DNA of 64,000 nucleotides. It comes from Nectonema munidae (taxonomy: Eukaryota; Nematomorpha; Nectonematoida; Nectonematidae). Position numbers and translations under genes: made by a program. Of this stretch, positions 13,601 through 22,422 are shown one piece after another (position 1 is the stretch's first letter; the number at the start of each line of letters is the position of its first letter). The notes under the pieces were generated by a model. That model saw nothing but the letters and a program-made list of their open reading frames with translations, was not told the DNA's origin and did no database searches. Location of the stretch: assembly GCA_030549495.1 (NCBI GenBank), contig JAUIRK010000069.1, positions 1,106,001-1,170,000 on the forward strand, written 5' to 3'.

Positions 13601-16600
13601 CTTGTCTTCGAGAATTAGCCTATATCAAAGAAGCACACATCTCATGAGTGGCATGCCTTTTTTTATATTTATACTGTTAAGAGCAACAAAACATTTCCCT
13701 TTTTTTCTAAATAAAAAATTGTCTGAACCACAATCAATCTCTGAATTTTGATTCCTTATATTGCGAGAAAAATTTTTTAACACTGAACCAAAATTGTATA
13801 CAAGTAAAGATTTTGAAAGTAGATCGTTTTTTTAAATCCTTGATTTGAAATTAATATCTTTAATTAACATTCATTGTCGTAAGGCGTCGAAATAATTAAG
13901 TCATTGTCGTAAGGCGTCGATCATGATGATGCTGATGTAAACCTTGAAGACAGCGAGCTAATAACAAAACCTCAAGCTTCAAGACATAGAGGACTGGAAG
14001 CTTCCTCGGGCACCGCTTGAACGGTTAACTCACCAAAGCAAGGCTAAGTATATAAAGCGGCGCCTCATATAGACTACATGTGATTTTACACACACGTACA
14101 TAATAAAGTTTATTTATTTGCAAACATCATAACCACCATATCCAATTTAATAAGTTAATGAAAATGTTGTGTTTTTGTTGTCCCAGAGTTTGCTATGAAA
14201 TTAAAAGTAGAATCTATCAGTACTCCTCACATATCTATAAAGATTCTTGGTGGTAAATTTCAAAACTTCGAAGAGTGAAATCAAAAATCAGATGAAAAAG
14301 GGATGACGTTGGTGAACATAGACAAATGAAAAGAAACATGAGTCAGCATAGGAAGTTTCAGTTAGATAAAAATGACATATAAAAAAGTAATCAAATAATT
14401 AATGATTTCAAATAGTGAATAAAAAATAAAAAAAAGATCATTACGCAAGCATATAGGTATTTATGAAGTCGTGAATTGGCATGATCTTTTGACTCCAGTC
14501 AGAATCTGAATAGCGACGACCAATTTCAATTGGAACAAAGCGATACGCACAAGTGTTGGCGATGAATTCAACACTCCAAAAAGTGGGGCCTTTGCGAAAA
14601 CACGGCCACTCATTCGCCACATCTTCCAAGATAAGAGGCGTCTTTGATTGCATCATTTGAAGAAAACGTTGAATTGATGGAAGAGAAAGAGTTTTGATTG
14701 GGTGAGCAATCTTTGGAAGTGAAGAAACACAACTCTCTAAAATAGACGCCTAAGTTTCCTTCATTTTAAGAATAGACATTCTAGGTATGTTTTTAAATTA
14801 GGTGATATCCAAGCATGCAAGCGATGAGCAAGAGAAAACCTAAAACTTTCATAAAATTATTGAATTCCACAATTTAATAATTTATAATAAAAAAAAGCGC
14901 AGGTTATAAATAATTTAGTAGTAGAAGATTTTGAACTACCTCAATAGAGAGAATTTTATTATAAAAAAGAGAGTTCAAAAAAGTAATCAAGTAGAGCAAA
15001 CAATGTGTATATATGTTAATATTTATAATATATATTCTCACATGAAAAACTATATCATATTTTTCAAGATTATCATTATAGGAAAAATCAATAGCCAAAT
15101 ATATGGCCGGGAATAGGCTATATTTAGAATAGATATACAACTTTTTTCATATTTCAATTATAATATTGAATATTTAAATAGTAAATTGAATTTTATATAT
15201 TCGTTATGTACCAAGCAATGTTACAACAAACTTATCAACACTTGAGGGAAAAATCGCCAAAACCCGAGCTGGAGCCAAAGCCCCAGAAACAGAAATATTT
15301 TGGCTACGGAGGTTTTTTCTGGCTCCCAAACTCTGGAGAAAACACCTGATCATTTTGGTCAATAATAATTAACTAATAATCTAATCTAGAGAGAAAAGAA
15401 AGAAGAGAAATGTAAACTGGAGTTTTTAATTGTAATATCAAATGTAATAAATGGGTTCACAGAAGATGTAGTAATATTCCGAGAAAATATTCGCTGAAAA
15501 TAGCTCCAGAAAGGGGTTTCAAATACAGAAGTTGTATTCAGAAATTATGTGAGGAAAGAAAAAACATTCTTGAAATCGAAAATAACAATTTTGAAATTGT
15601 GAAAAATTTTGTCTACCTTGGAGATACTGTTGAAGAGGATGGAACTTGTGAAATTACAGTAAATAGGAGAATAAGAAGCGCTTGGATCAAATTCAATGAG
15701 CTGTGTGGAATCTTGAAATCAAATGATAAAAGTTAGGAAGATTTATAAAGCATGAAACCGATGCTTAGAGCTATTGTTCGTAATAGTCATACAAGTGAAA
15801 TCAGAAGAAGATTAGATGTTGAAAACTTGGAAATGGTTATTTGTAGAAATCGACTAAGCTGAAAGGGTCACTTGGAAAGGAAGAATGAAAGAGAATGGGC
15901 AAAGAAAGTGATGTACCTTGAAGTTGAAGGAAAAACTAAACGTAGGAGGCCAAGCATCACATGGAATTATGTGGCTGAAGAAGTACAATATTAATATTGA
16001 AAATAGAGAAACATGAAAAAAGAATTGAAAAATGAAATACGGTGAAAACTCAAACAATAATTCATATGTCAAGAGGAAGATGTAGCCTTATGGAAGGAAA
16101 AATCGCACTTGAAAAATAAATGGAAAGAAAAGAAGAAGAAGAATTAACTAGAAATCATTACGGGTATGCCATTTTTTATTCTATGAAGAAAACATTTTAA
16201 AATATCAACGTAACATAAATTACAGTTTGTATAAAAATTTTATAATTTGCTCTACACTTTATATATCAGAGGTCTGGCAAGACCTCACGGGAGATAACTT
16301 GCCAGACCTTATTATAAATTTAAATATAAAAATCGAAAATGCTAATATATATACTATATTTATGAAAAATGAGACAACTTTACAAAGTGATAAAATTTTA
16401 TTTACATTCTGCAGGCTACAATTCAATTTATTGTTCATACTATTGGCTTCTGCCACTCAAAAGAATGGGATATTAAGTAGATTGGAATAAAGTTCCTGTT
16501 TATTACTAAATATCAGGAGGGCGTAATTTGAAAAAAGTACACCTTCTGATAATATACATTATTCATAGAATCAAAAATGTTCAAAATCATTAGTTCTTTG

Positions 16601-17516
16601 CACTCAGAAGTAAGATCAAATTTATCATATGTTCACATATCATTTGATTATAAAGCAGAGATTCCAATCTTCGTTCGAAAGAAAATATTCGCTAAAACTG
16701 ATTGAAACATGGGATTACATACAAGATATTAACATGTTAACTGACATGAGACAAGAATAGTACATTCATAGATGATTTCATTTGCAAAAGATACAATCAT
16801 AACTATAAAGTAAGCAGAGTGTTCAAGTGTTCAAGTCTGGCTAGTATTGGAAATTTGGGATTTTGTGTACTTTGATGTACAAGATCAGGACCATTTTGAA
16901 GGAAAAAAAGGTCTCAAAAGTGGACTTATTAGTATTTGCTGTTTATATTGACAAACATATACAAAGAAAAGTGCGTAAAAACTTTACCATTACAGCAAGA
17001 AGGAGGAGCATTTGAGCAAGGATTTCCAAAGTTCAAAAGCATGAATTGGCCAAAGGTGTGGCCAATACGAATCAAAAAATTATCGAACACCGAAGAGCAG
17101 CCCATTATGATTGCCATATCGATTACATTCATGATATCACGGGCATCTGTTGCAGATAAAGAGGAGTCAAGACTCTGAGCCAGGATCAAGGAATACGCTT
17201 TCAGGATTGAAACGAAGGAATAAACGCATCTCCAGTGAGGGGCAACGTCTTTCCAAGACCCAGTATTCAACTGCTCCCAAGTAAAGTCGAGCAAAACTTC
17301 CAGAATCTTAACTTGATTCGTGAACGAAGGAGCAGATAATTCAAATGCAATCAACTTTTGGACTGATTGAAGAGTTGAATTGAACAGATTGAGAAAAGAG
17401 AGGTGCGTGAAGGGTTGGCCTGTTTTTTGAAGAATCAACAAAAATTCTTTCTCACTTTGAAAGGATGCGATGACTTCTTCAAAGCTTTTTCGAATTTCGG
17501 GCAAAGTTACCATCAT
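1421..17516 (-). CDS. KDM8: KDM8 (JMJD5) JmjC-domain 2-oxoglutarate oxygenase, four coding exons
   Basis: Coding exons on the minus strand are 17516-16988, 14736-14445, 3859-3652 and 1678-1421. All joints are GT-AG, the phases agree, and the sum is 1287 nt (428 codons plus stop); human KDM8 has 416. Residues 1-176 form the helical N-terminal region (WEQLNTGSWKDV and MAIIMGCSSVFDN resemble the vertebrate protein). The JmjC domain fills about 200-428 and keeps the Fe(II) ligands His333 and Asp335 (LHQDP) and His412 (WHFV), plus WFGPQGTIS before them. The family hydroxylates arginyl residues; protease or demethylase roles have been claimed and are disputed. An in-frame TAG just upstream of ATG 17516 fixes the start. 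The 10.6 kb middle intron contains transposon debris and a separate plus-strand gene. Complete, no lesion seen. Confidence 0.95.
1679..3651 (-). other. KDM8 intron 3
   Basis: Starts GT at 3651-3650 and ends AG at 1680-1679. AT-rich, with no convincing gene, RNA or transposon found on either strand. Confidence 0.85.
3652..3859 (-). CDS. KDM8: KDM8 coding exon 3
   Basis: Enters in phase 2 (its first G completes an alanine codon) and leaves in phase 0. It encodes residues 274-343, from QKDSSKTGYFAQYNFFD through WFGPQGTISTLHQDP to HNLLLQ. It carries the HxD pair of the iron site and the acidic loop SESDEED. It was found by comparison with the known protein; only an out-of-frame reading frame is long here. 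Confidence 0.95.
3860..6409 (-). other. KDM8 intron 2, distal part: no gene seen
   Basis: AT-rich sequence with only short open frames. Around 4290-4440 several GAGTCGG/GTCGGAATC-like words recur, which may be an old short repeat. I find nothing else that can be supported. Confidence 0.6.
6410..6872. repeat. Diverged minisatellite, main block
   Basis: Degenerate tandem copies of about 36 bases made of two related halves, AATGATCAATACATCTTC and AATGATCCATACCCCATA. At least twelve half-units are recognisable, with many substitutions and small gaps. Smaller blocks of the same family occur at 8998-9110 and 9912-10030. An open frame across part of it (6326-6511) just reads the repeat and is not a gene. 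Confidence 0.85.
7330..8797 (+). pseudogene. Decayed hAT transposase (ZBED5-like) in the KDM8 intron
   Basis: Pieces of a ZBED5/SCAND3-type hAT transposase lie in order on the plus strand: about 7430-7565 (TTAENLIMLC, KLSAISLSYNTI), 7599-7862 (LLGFVHYVHEGKIKE, TTTKGDDFLNI, GLDWKNV), 8060-8290 (SDVRWLSHAKIMRRV, KEWLSCLFYLPEIF, SLQG-like NPQLQGR), and the C-terminal dimerisation end at 8680-8797 (RTRMNVDKDARLTLSI, ARIPQIASS). Several stops and frame changes separate them, so it is dead. It is antisense to KDM8. I could not identify its terminal repeats. The conserved order makes the assignment firm although each piece is short. Confidence 0.85.
8998..9110. repeat. Minisatellite fragment, second block
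   Basis: About six diverged half-units of the 6410-6872 family (AATCAATACAATTTCAGTG, GATGATCCATACCC). It lies just beyond the hAT fossil, so the fossil is bracketed by the same repeat. Confidence 0.7.
9353..9489 (+). repeat. TTAA-flanked MITE, copy C
   Basis: Runs from TTAACGCATTAAGTCCC to AATGGGTTAA. It shares about 100 bases of interior with copies B and D, including AAGTAATTTCATCTTCGTCT and two CGTCTGC heptamers plus one CGTCTGA. A palindrome near the start reads GCTCCCATTTGGGAAC. Confidence 0.8.
9912..10030. repeat. Minisatellite fragment, third block
   Basis: Diverged units of the 6410-6872 family (GATGATCAATACATGCTC, AATGATCGATACCGGCC). Confidence 0.7.
10031..11185. repeat. Gene-free stretch with (ATC)n simple repeats
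   Basis: ATC/GAT trinucleotide runs lie at about 10475-10560 and 11050-11125. A GT-rich homopolymer patch is at 10117-10138. Otherwise AT-rich with no gene seen. The 3' end of this stretch leads into the plus-strand peptide gene. Confidence 0.7.
11223..11489 (+). CDS. Candidate secreted peptide precursor inside KDM8 intron 2
   Basis: An 88-codon frame starts with a hydrophobic stretch (about residues 3-18, FRAFVFLVLVGVVSL) that looks like a signal peptide. Basic sites follow: KK 36-37, KKR 42-44, KR 62-63 and KR 66-67. Cutting there would release a 17-residue acidic, aromatic peptide (45-61, DESGGYFFLLDMDRDRF) and a 21-residue C-terminal peptide (68-88). There is no Gly before the basic sites, so no amidation, and no Cys. 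The frame is less AT-rich than its surroundings. A pyrimidine-rich AG acceptor (11189-11190) sits 32 nt before the ATG with the frame open between, so a first exon or trans-spliced leader is possible. AATAAA follows at 11677. It is antisense to KDM8. I recognise no family; this is a candidate only. Confidence 0.5.
   Translation: MHLFRAFVFLVLVGVVSLRMLFPNFVYQEDLGKEGKKGVGHKKRDESGGYFFLLDMDRDRFKRVSKRIPFIMSDMEDWNGLYGSDSLV
11677..11682 (+). terminator. AATAAA after the candidate peptide gene
   Basis: AATAAATAATA lies 188 nt after the stop at 11489, following a CT-rich 3' stretch with composition unlike the AT-rich intron around it. Confidence 0.45.
11690..13115. other. KDM8 intron 2: no gene seen
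   Basis: AT-rich. Around 11840-11940 a stretch with GCACCGCTT and GGTTTGATGC loosely resembles the flank of the tRNA-like repeat at 23085-23245, too weakly to call. Confidence 0.5.
13120..13340 (+). pseudogene. LINE 3' tail fragment
   Basis: Broken frames carry the C-terminal signature of non-LTR reverse transcriptases: YFGHISRR followed by KRRPKLIWMENIGKR. This is the usual end of the protein in RTE-like and related LINEs. The rest of the element is missing, so it is a 5'-truncated copy. Confidence 0.65.
13871..13920. repeat. 20-bp direct repeat, period 30
   Basis: TCATTGTCGTAAGGCGTCGA occurs twice without change at 13871-13890 and 13901-13920. It is GC-richer than its surroundings and is followed at about 14049 by a TATAAA word. 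Function unknown. Confidence 0.75.
13921..14444. other. KDM8 intron 2, last part: no gene seen
   Basis: Ends (on the minus strand, begins) at the exon 2 donor GT 14444-14443. A moderately GC-richer patch at 13960-14100 is unexplained. Confidence 0.5.
14445..14736 (-). CDS. KDM8: KDM8 coding exon 2
   Basis: Phase 1 in, phase 2 out. It encodes residues 177-273: SLPSIQRFLQMMQSKTPLI, EDVANEWPCF, the TFWSVEFIANTCAYRFVP segment, and RRYSDSDWSQKIMP. Of the two nearby acceptors (AG at 14738-14737 or 14751-14750), only 14738-14737 keeps the frame with exon 1. Confidence 0.93.
15405..16010 (+). pseudogene. 5'-truncated LINE (reverse transcriptase C-terminus)
   Basis: Plus-strand frames carry CNKWVHRRC (the Cys/His motif in the C-terminal part of many LINE polymerases), then NFVYLGDTVEEDGTCE, RRIRSAWIKFNELCGIL, EIRRRLDVENLEMVI and KVMYLEVEGKTKRRRPS. 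Order and spacing match the last third of an RTE/CR1-like ORF. Two or more stops and a small loss break it. It lies in KDM8 intron 1, antisense to the gene. Confidence 0.8.
16270..16309. repeat. Perfect 12-bp inverted repeat
   Basis: AGGTCTGGCAAG and CTTGCCAGACCT are separated by 16 bases. The words GGTCTGG and CACGGGAGA are also found near the ends of the hAT copies at about 19760 and 49600, so this may be a fragment of a related element. Confidence 0.6.
16988..17516 (-). CDS. KDM8: KDM8 coding exon 1
   Basis: Encodes residues 1-176. Starts ATGATG at 17516 with an in-frame TAG 6 nt upstream; donor GTAAAG at 16987. The open frame runs on past the donor to 16929, but homology to KDM8 stops at the donor and only this joint is in phase with exon 2. 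Confidence 0.93.
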
Positions 17517-17973
17517 AATGAGCTAGATGCGTTTTATGTGCACTACTGCATTAAGTCATATTCTAAACCATTTATATCGCACGAGTAATTCATACGGAAA
17601 ACAAGCATAGACTTTATATATTTAGATAGACAGTAGCGTATTCATGGCAACGGGCATTGGGCGATAGATCCCTTTTCTAAAAATGAGGTATCGATCTTTT
17701 GCATTTGTATGCCTTCTAGTTTATTTAAATAGGTATTTTTGTAAATAGAAATATATATTAGAAATTCAAAGTTATACGCATAATCTTTTTACAAGTCCAA
17801 CTGCATTAATAATAATAATCACCCAGTTATCATGAATATTTTTAAGACACTCTCCACTTAAATTTTTAAGGCCCTCTCCACTAAAATAATTTTCTGAATA
17901 CATTACTAAATATAGATATACTAACTGGTCCCGTGGTCGTTTCTCGCTTCGCTCGAAAAATAGGATCATTGGT

Positions 17974-18100
17974 AGTGTGTATTTTTTATATGGTCTAATG
18001 AGTTTGGTGTTATATGATGTGGTGGTGAGTTATTTGTTTTTAGCATAGTTGTATCTTTTCTGTGTATTTTTGCTAATTACACCATATAAAAATACACACA
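17974..18100. repeat. Small TIR element (MITE-like)
   Basis: GTGTGTATTTTTTATATGGT at the left is the near reverse complement of ACCATATAAAAATACACAC at the right, about 90 bases apart. No target duplication could be fixed. Family unknown. Confidence 0.55.
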
Positions 18101-18870
18101 AACCATAGATTATTTTTATATATCTTTTTTATTGTTTAAATGCCCAATTATTATATAGATTATATTCACTTTTGATCCCCTATTTGATCTTTAAATTATT
18201 CTTTTCCATTTTAAATTCCTTTTGTTGCACTTTAAATTCGAACTTTTCCTTTTAGATACAACATTTTCACTGTGAATTGGTTTTTTTTCATTTTAAATTA
18301 TTCAGATTCAAAAATAACTTAAAGGAAAGGTAGAGTATTTTGTTCAACCATAAGTGTAAAGGAATTTTTCCTATCAACTAACTATAAGTGTATTTAGTAA
18401 TAATTTTTCATGGCCGGTTGCTTTGATGAAACTAGGAAAATAAAATCAAAAAGGAATATAAAATAGAAAAAGACGAAATTAAGAAAACAAAAAGAATTCA
18501 AAATGGAAAAGTAAAAATATATTGGGAATTAATTAGTGTCATTATTGACCGGAGAAAGAGTGGTGTATCTGCTATATAACATTTATGACCTTTAAAAAAG
18601 ATTTTTGGTAATTTTCAAAATATAGCGCCAAAAATTTTTGTCTTTAGAACAATGCCAGTCTTTTAGGGAAACTTTTCTGGATCAAAGTTTAAACATCTTG
18701 TAAAAACTATTTATATACCCTGTAAAGAAATTTCACACATGCGCAATTTAAAAAGACTATACGAAACTTCATTTTTTCATTCTAATCAATCATATATTGT
18801 CAAAATTATTCAGAGGGACAAACTTACTTTTTCACTTATCAAATATACACTGAAATTTTAAATCGATCGT

Positions 18871-18902
18871 AAGTTTCCTCAATTATTTAATTGAGGAAAC
18901 TT
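18871..18902. repeat. Perfect hairpin, 14-bp arms
   Basis: AAGTTTCCTCAATT, four bases, then AATTGAGGAAACTT. A notably clean stem-loop in intergenic DNA, with no gene next to it to explain it. Confidence 0.7.
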
Positions 18903-20454
18903 GAGTTTTATAGATGAAGCTAAAATTAAGCGAGCAGAAGTTTACTTAAAATTTTAGGAGCAAAATATAAAAAATTTGCTTTTCAAGTGTCATTATAGTA
19001 AAAAAATTATCTAAATATAATTTACTAATTTTTAACTTTTAGATTAAATTTTTTATTTTCACCCGTTACTAATTACAACCAGAAGTGCAGACATCTTTAT
19101 TTTCAGAGAGGGGCCATAAAAAATTTTAGGAGGGGCCAGATAATATAATTTTTTAGTGTCTAGAAATAAAGTCTTTGACAGACTGCGTGCGCATAATAGA
19201 AACATTTAAAATAATAAAATGGAAAGAATGCAACACTTAATTTTCTTCCTTGTTCACATGCGAAGAAGTTTAACTTTTAAATCGGTCGTGAATTTTAAAA
19301 AAGTGTTCCATTCTTTCCATTATGTATATTTTTTTTAGTATCATTATTAATTTTCTCTCGACCCTCTGCCCCTTCCATTGGCCACGCCTCTCAGAAGTAG
19401 ACAAGAAGCCCGCTCGTGATGACACCATGCGAGCCTAGTGATTATAATAATAATTAAAAGAAACCAAATTAGCCCAAATTGTGTAAAAGGCTCCCAAATT
19501 TTTACTTTTAAATACGCAAAAAGTGAAATATTTTTATTGTGTAATAACGAAAAAATTTCACAATTGAAATACTTACTTTCACGGTTTTTCAATCTATTGT
19601 GTCATTGCTTGATTCGATTACGTCGTCTTTGCGTTAATTTTTTCCTATTAACTCTCAGACCGTAATGTCAGACAAAACCTTGATCATCGACATAAACATA
19701 GGCGTACATCCTCAAAATTATAAGGGGCGAAATTTTTTTTTTTGCAATTTCTAAATTAGTGGTCTGGAAATACCACGGGAGACCAAATATTCAAGCAATC
19801 CTGTAAAATAGAGTATATTCAGCGCATACATAAATTTATAAGACTACTTTATATTTTTTTACAAAATTGGTGAAATTTAAATACTATACTTCCAGCGAAA
19901 ATATTGTGATTAAATTTGCATATCGCATATACACTAGTTTAAAAAAATCCAAAATTGTTGGGGGTGAATAGGCTTTTCATTTGAAAATGAAGTAGTCTAT
20001 CAGGCACATTACAGGAATTGATGAAAGGATATTTGATTGATAGAGGAAACAACTGAAAACAAATAACTGAAGGTTGGAGAGTTTTATATGAGTGAATGTA
20101 GTCTAAAGGCAAAGAGTCTACTAGACACCCTGCGATGTTTATATGAAAAAATGTGATTGATTCAGGGGCAAGGGTATAAAATGAAGTTATAATTGTGCAA
20201 ACAATAAATTAAGATTACATTACTTTATTTTCCTCAGCATCATTCAAAAATAGTTTAAAAGCAAAATTAGTGCAAGCTACAAAAATCGACAAAAAGTAAA
20301 ATAAAACTGTTAACATTTTGCAATGATTTGCCTTTTATAATAGCTTTTAAGAAAAAAAGTTTATCAGAAAAAGTTATAGAGCTTCAACAAAAACTAAAAA
20401 ATTTTACAGCATAACTTAAGTTTTTTGAAAACTAATTTGACGTATCCCCTACAG

Positions 20455-20852
20455 CAGAGGTCGGGAACCTATGGCTCGCGAGCCAGACATGGCTCTTTTG
20501 ATGACTGCATCTGGCTATCAGATAAATCAAGTGGCATTCGGGATAAAGGGAGGTATTGCGATAATGCATATCCTTCTTGCCAATTCTACACTCTCTTAAT
20601 TTCGTCATCATTACGAATCACGACGACACAAATAAAACTGATGATGATGCAGACTTTGCTTATTAATAAATAACTTCGATAAAACAATGTTGTTTAAAAT
20701 AAATTCAGAGTCTTATTATACTATAAAATTGTAGGTCTTCTTTTTCCATTTAGTTATAATGAGTATTTAAAAATATATATGGCTCTCAGAGGATTAGATT
20801 TTAAAATACGTGTTTTTTGGGCTCTTTTAGTCAAAAAAGTTCCCGGCCACTG
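20455..20852. mobile_element. hAT MITE nested in hAT copy 1
   Basis: Begins CAGAGGTCGGGAACCT and ends AGTTCCCGGCCACTG, the widespread GGCTCGCGAGCC-type hAT ends. Flanked by a perfect 8-bp duplication CCCTACAG (20447-20454 and 20853-20860). The same locus in hAT copy 2 (about 43075-43100) is unoccupied and has a single CTGTAGGGG, giving a clean empty site. Confidence 0.93.
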
Positions 20853-20879
20853 CCCTACAGCATACTCTATGGATGGTAT

Positions 20880-20935
20880 GGTAGGTTGAGATGATGAACT
20901 CAGCACGGAAGCCTCTGGATTCGATTCCTCATCAC
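20880..20935 (+). repeat. tRNA-like (pol III box A/B) stretch inside hAT copy 1
   Basis: GTAGGTTGAGATGATGAAC followed 30 bases on by GGATTCGATTCC resembles box A and box B of a tRNA-derived SINE. It is also present, inverted, in hAT copy 2 at about 43005-43065, so it belonged to the ancestral element. No complete cloverleaf. Confidence 0.45.
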
Positions 20936-21777
20936 CAATTTGTTCATAGTTTGACATAAGCGGTACATCAGTACCTTGTCAATGAAAACACACCCACGGT
21001 ACATTTACCTTATCTTTTACTCAAAATTGAAAAATTTGCTATATAATTAACATACGAGAGAAAAGAGACAAAATAAACTAATAAAGCAATTTTCACTATT
21101 TTAAAATGAAACTGTCTGTTCTCAGAATAATTTCAAAATAATAGGAGGCATAAAAAATGAGATAGTTTATTTGATATTTTCAAGTTTTTATAAGCAGCAA
21201 AAGCAAACGTTGAAGTAGTTAACCCTTATAGGGTGATTTGATAACGCTTGTATTTTTTACATTTTGTAAGGAATAATAGTATACAAAAATTGGTAGTTTA
21301 ATCACTTTTCATAAAATTATTTAAGTATAAGAACACAAAATCATTAAAAAAACAATTTAACCAAACATAAATCATAAAAATCATAGTATACGAGAACAAG
21401 AAAATCATTGCATTTTTTGACTATTTCTGTCTACAAATAATATTCTGACAGCTGTCATAAATAAATCAAGTACATTTTTAACAACTGAAACATTTTGTTT
21501 CGATATTATATTTCTATTATAATAATAACCAAACAAATTTTCTTAAAAATAATGATTTAATTAATTATGTACAGTATTACTTACAAAATTTAACAATCGA
21601 ACATTATAAAAATTATCTCTCCAAATATTAAACAAATTGAGTATTTTTGCTCTTAAACTGAATAGCTAGTCAAAATATTCATTCCCAAATAGCTATTAGA
21701 AAAAAATTTCTTGACTTGAAAAAATTAAAGTTTTCGTCTCCTCCTCAAAAAACATTGGGGCCGAATGTGCGCCACTG

Positions 21778-21839
21778 GACATAAAATGTAAACTGACTTT
21801 AAATTATAGAGAAATAAAAGTGCGTTTACATTTTATGTC
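21778..21839. repeat. 16-bp perfect inverted repeat at the hAT insertion site
   Basis: GACATAAAATGTAAAC (21778-21793) and GTTTACATTTTATGTC (21824-21839) pair across 30 bases. The first eight bases are also the hAT target duplication, so the hAT jumped into the edge of an existing hairpin. Confidence 0.8.
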
Positions 21840-22040
21840 AGTGGAGGGATCCCCAAGTGCCCCATAATTGACTACATGTTTGGTTAAAATAAAAGCGTTA
21901 TCGAGGCTTTATAAGACAATTCCCAATTCAACATGACGTAGTATTTTCCCAATTGAGAAACGAAATATGTATTATATTAGGAAAAGTAACCAATATAAAA
22001 CTAACATGCACACTAGGATTCAAAAGGAAAATAGATTTTT

Positions 22041-22046
22041 TTTATT
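22041..22046 (-). terminator. AATAAA downstream of MED10
   Basis: TTTATT on the plus strand gives AATAAA on the minus strand 59 nt after the MED10 stop. Confidence 0.5.
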
Positions 22047-22104
22047 AAATATAATAAACTATATATGCGCGAAATCACGTGTCAAAAAAAAACTTTTCTA
22101 ATCC

Positions 22105-22422
22105 TTATGCATTCTTAGTGACGTCAGATAAATGAGGTAAGTCTGTATTGGCATTGGAGTGGCTGGAAAAGAGTAAGGAGTTGCCATTTTCACGTAGGTC
22201 ATCATTTCTCATTTCTTCAACTTTAGACACATCCTCTACATTGTGAGTGGGAGGAGAAGGGATTTCCCTTTTCAAGGTCAATCCATTTCCATCTTCATGC
22301 ATTTTGTCAAGGTTATCATTAGGATTAAAAATATTTGTTGCTTCGCCTCTTGATAATCGGTATCTTGCTATATCCTCCGGAAATATATTGCCCAGTTCAA
22401 GAGTTAGATAATGCTTAAACGT
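22105..22422 (-). CDS. MED10: MED10 coding exon 4 with C-terminal extension
   Basis: Acceptor TCTAATTTAG; phase 0. Encodes TFKHYLTLELGNIFPEDIAR, RLSRGE, then the extra polar tail ending SDVTKNA. The stop is TAA at 22107-22105. Confidence 0.92.
   Translation of the reverse strand, partial: TFKHYLTLELGNIFPEDIARYRLSRGEATNIFNPNDNLDKMHEDGNGLTLKREIPSPPTHNVEDVSKVEEMRNDDLRENGNSLLFSSHSNANTDLPHLSDVTKNA

Larger units (their letters stand above)
17517..19688. other. Intergenic, small inverted-repeat elements, no gene seen
   Basis: Contains a MITE-like pair of inverted ends (17974-17994 and 18081-18100) and a strong hairpin (18871-18902), both listed separately. A diverged inverted repeat pairs AATGGAAAGAATG at about 19217 with CATTCTTTCCATT at about 19310. 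Around 19115-19140 and 19355-19400 are words like AGGGGCCA and TGGCCACGCCTCT that could be ends of an old DNA transposon, but I could not match the two sides. Confidence 0.5.
19697..21777 (-). mobile_element. Non-autonomous hAT element, copy 1
   Basis: Flanked by a perfect 8-bp duplication GACATAAA (19689-19696 and 21778-21785). Ends are CATAGGCGTACATCC at the left and, read inward from the right, CAGTGGCGCACATTC. It matches copy 2 at 41110-49684 in inverted orientation over most of its length, apart from insertions in each. No transposase frame. It carries a nested hAT MITE (20455-20852) and a tRNA-like stretch near 20880-20930. Its right end joins a 16-bp inverted repeat that includes the duplicated target. 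Confidence 0.9.

Noticed and set aside
18871-18902. A bacterial-style terminator
   Set aside because: The hairpin is clean, but this is animal DNA with no gene ending here.
19115-19400. A hAT element bounded by AGGGGCCA and TGGCCACGCCTCTCAG
   Set aside because: The two sides do not match well as inverted ends and no target duplication was found.
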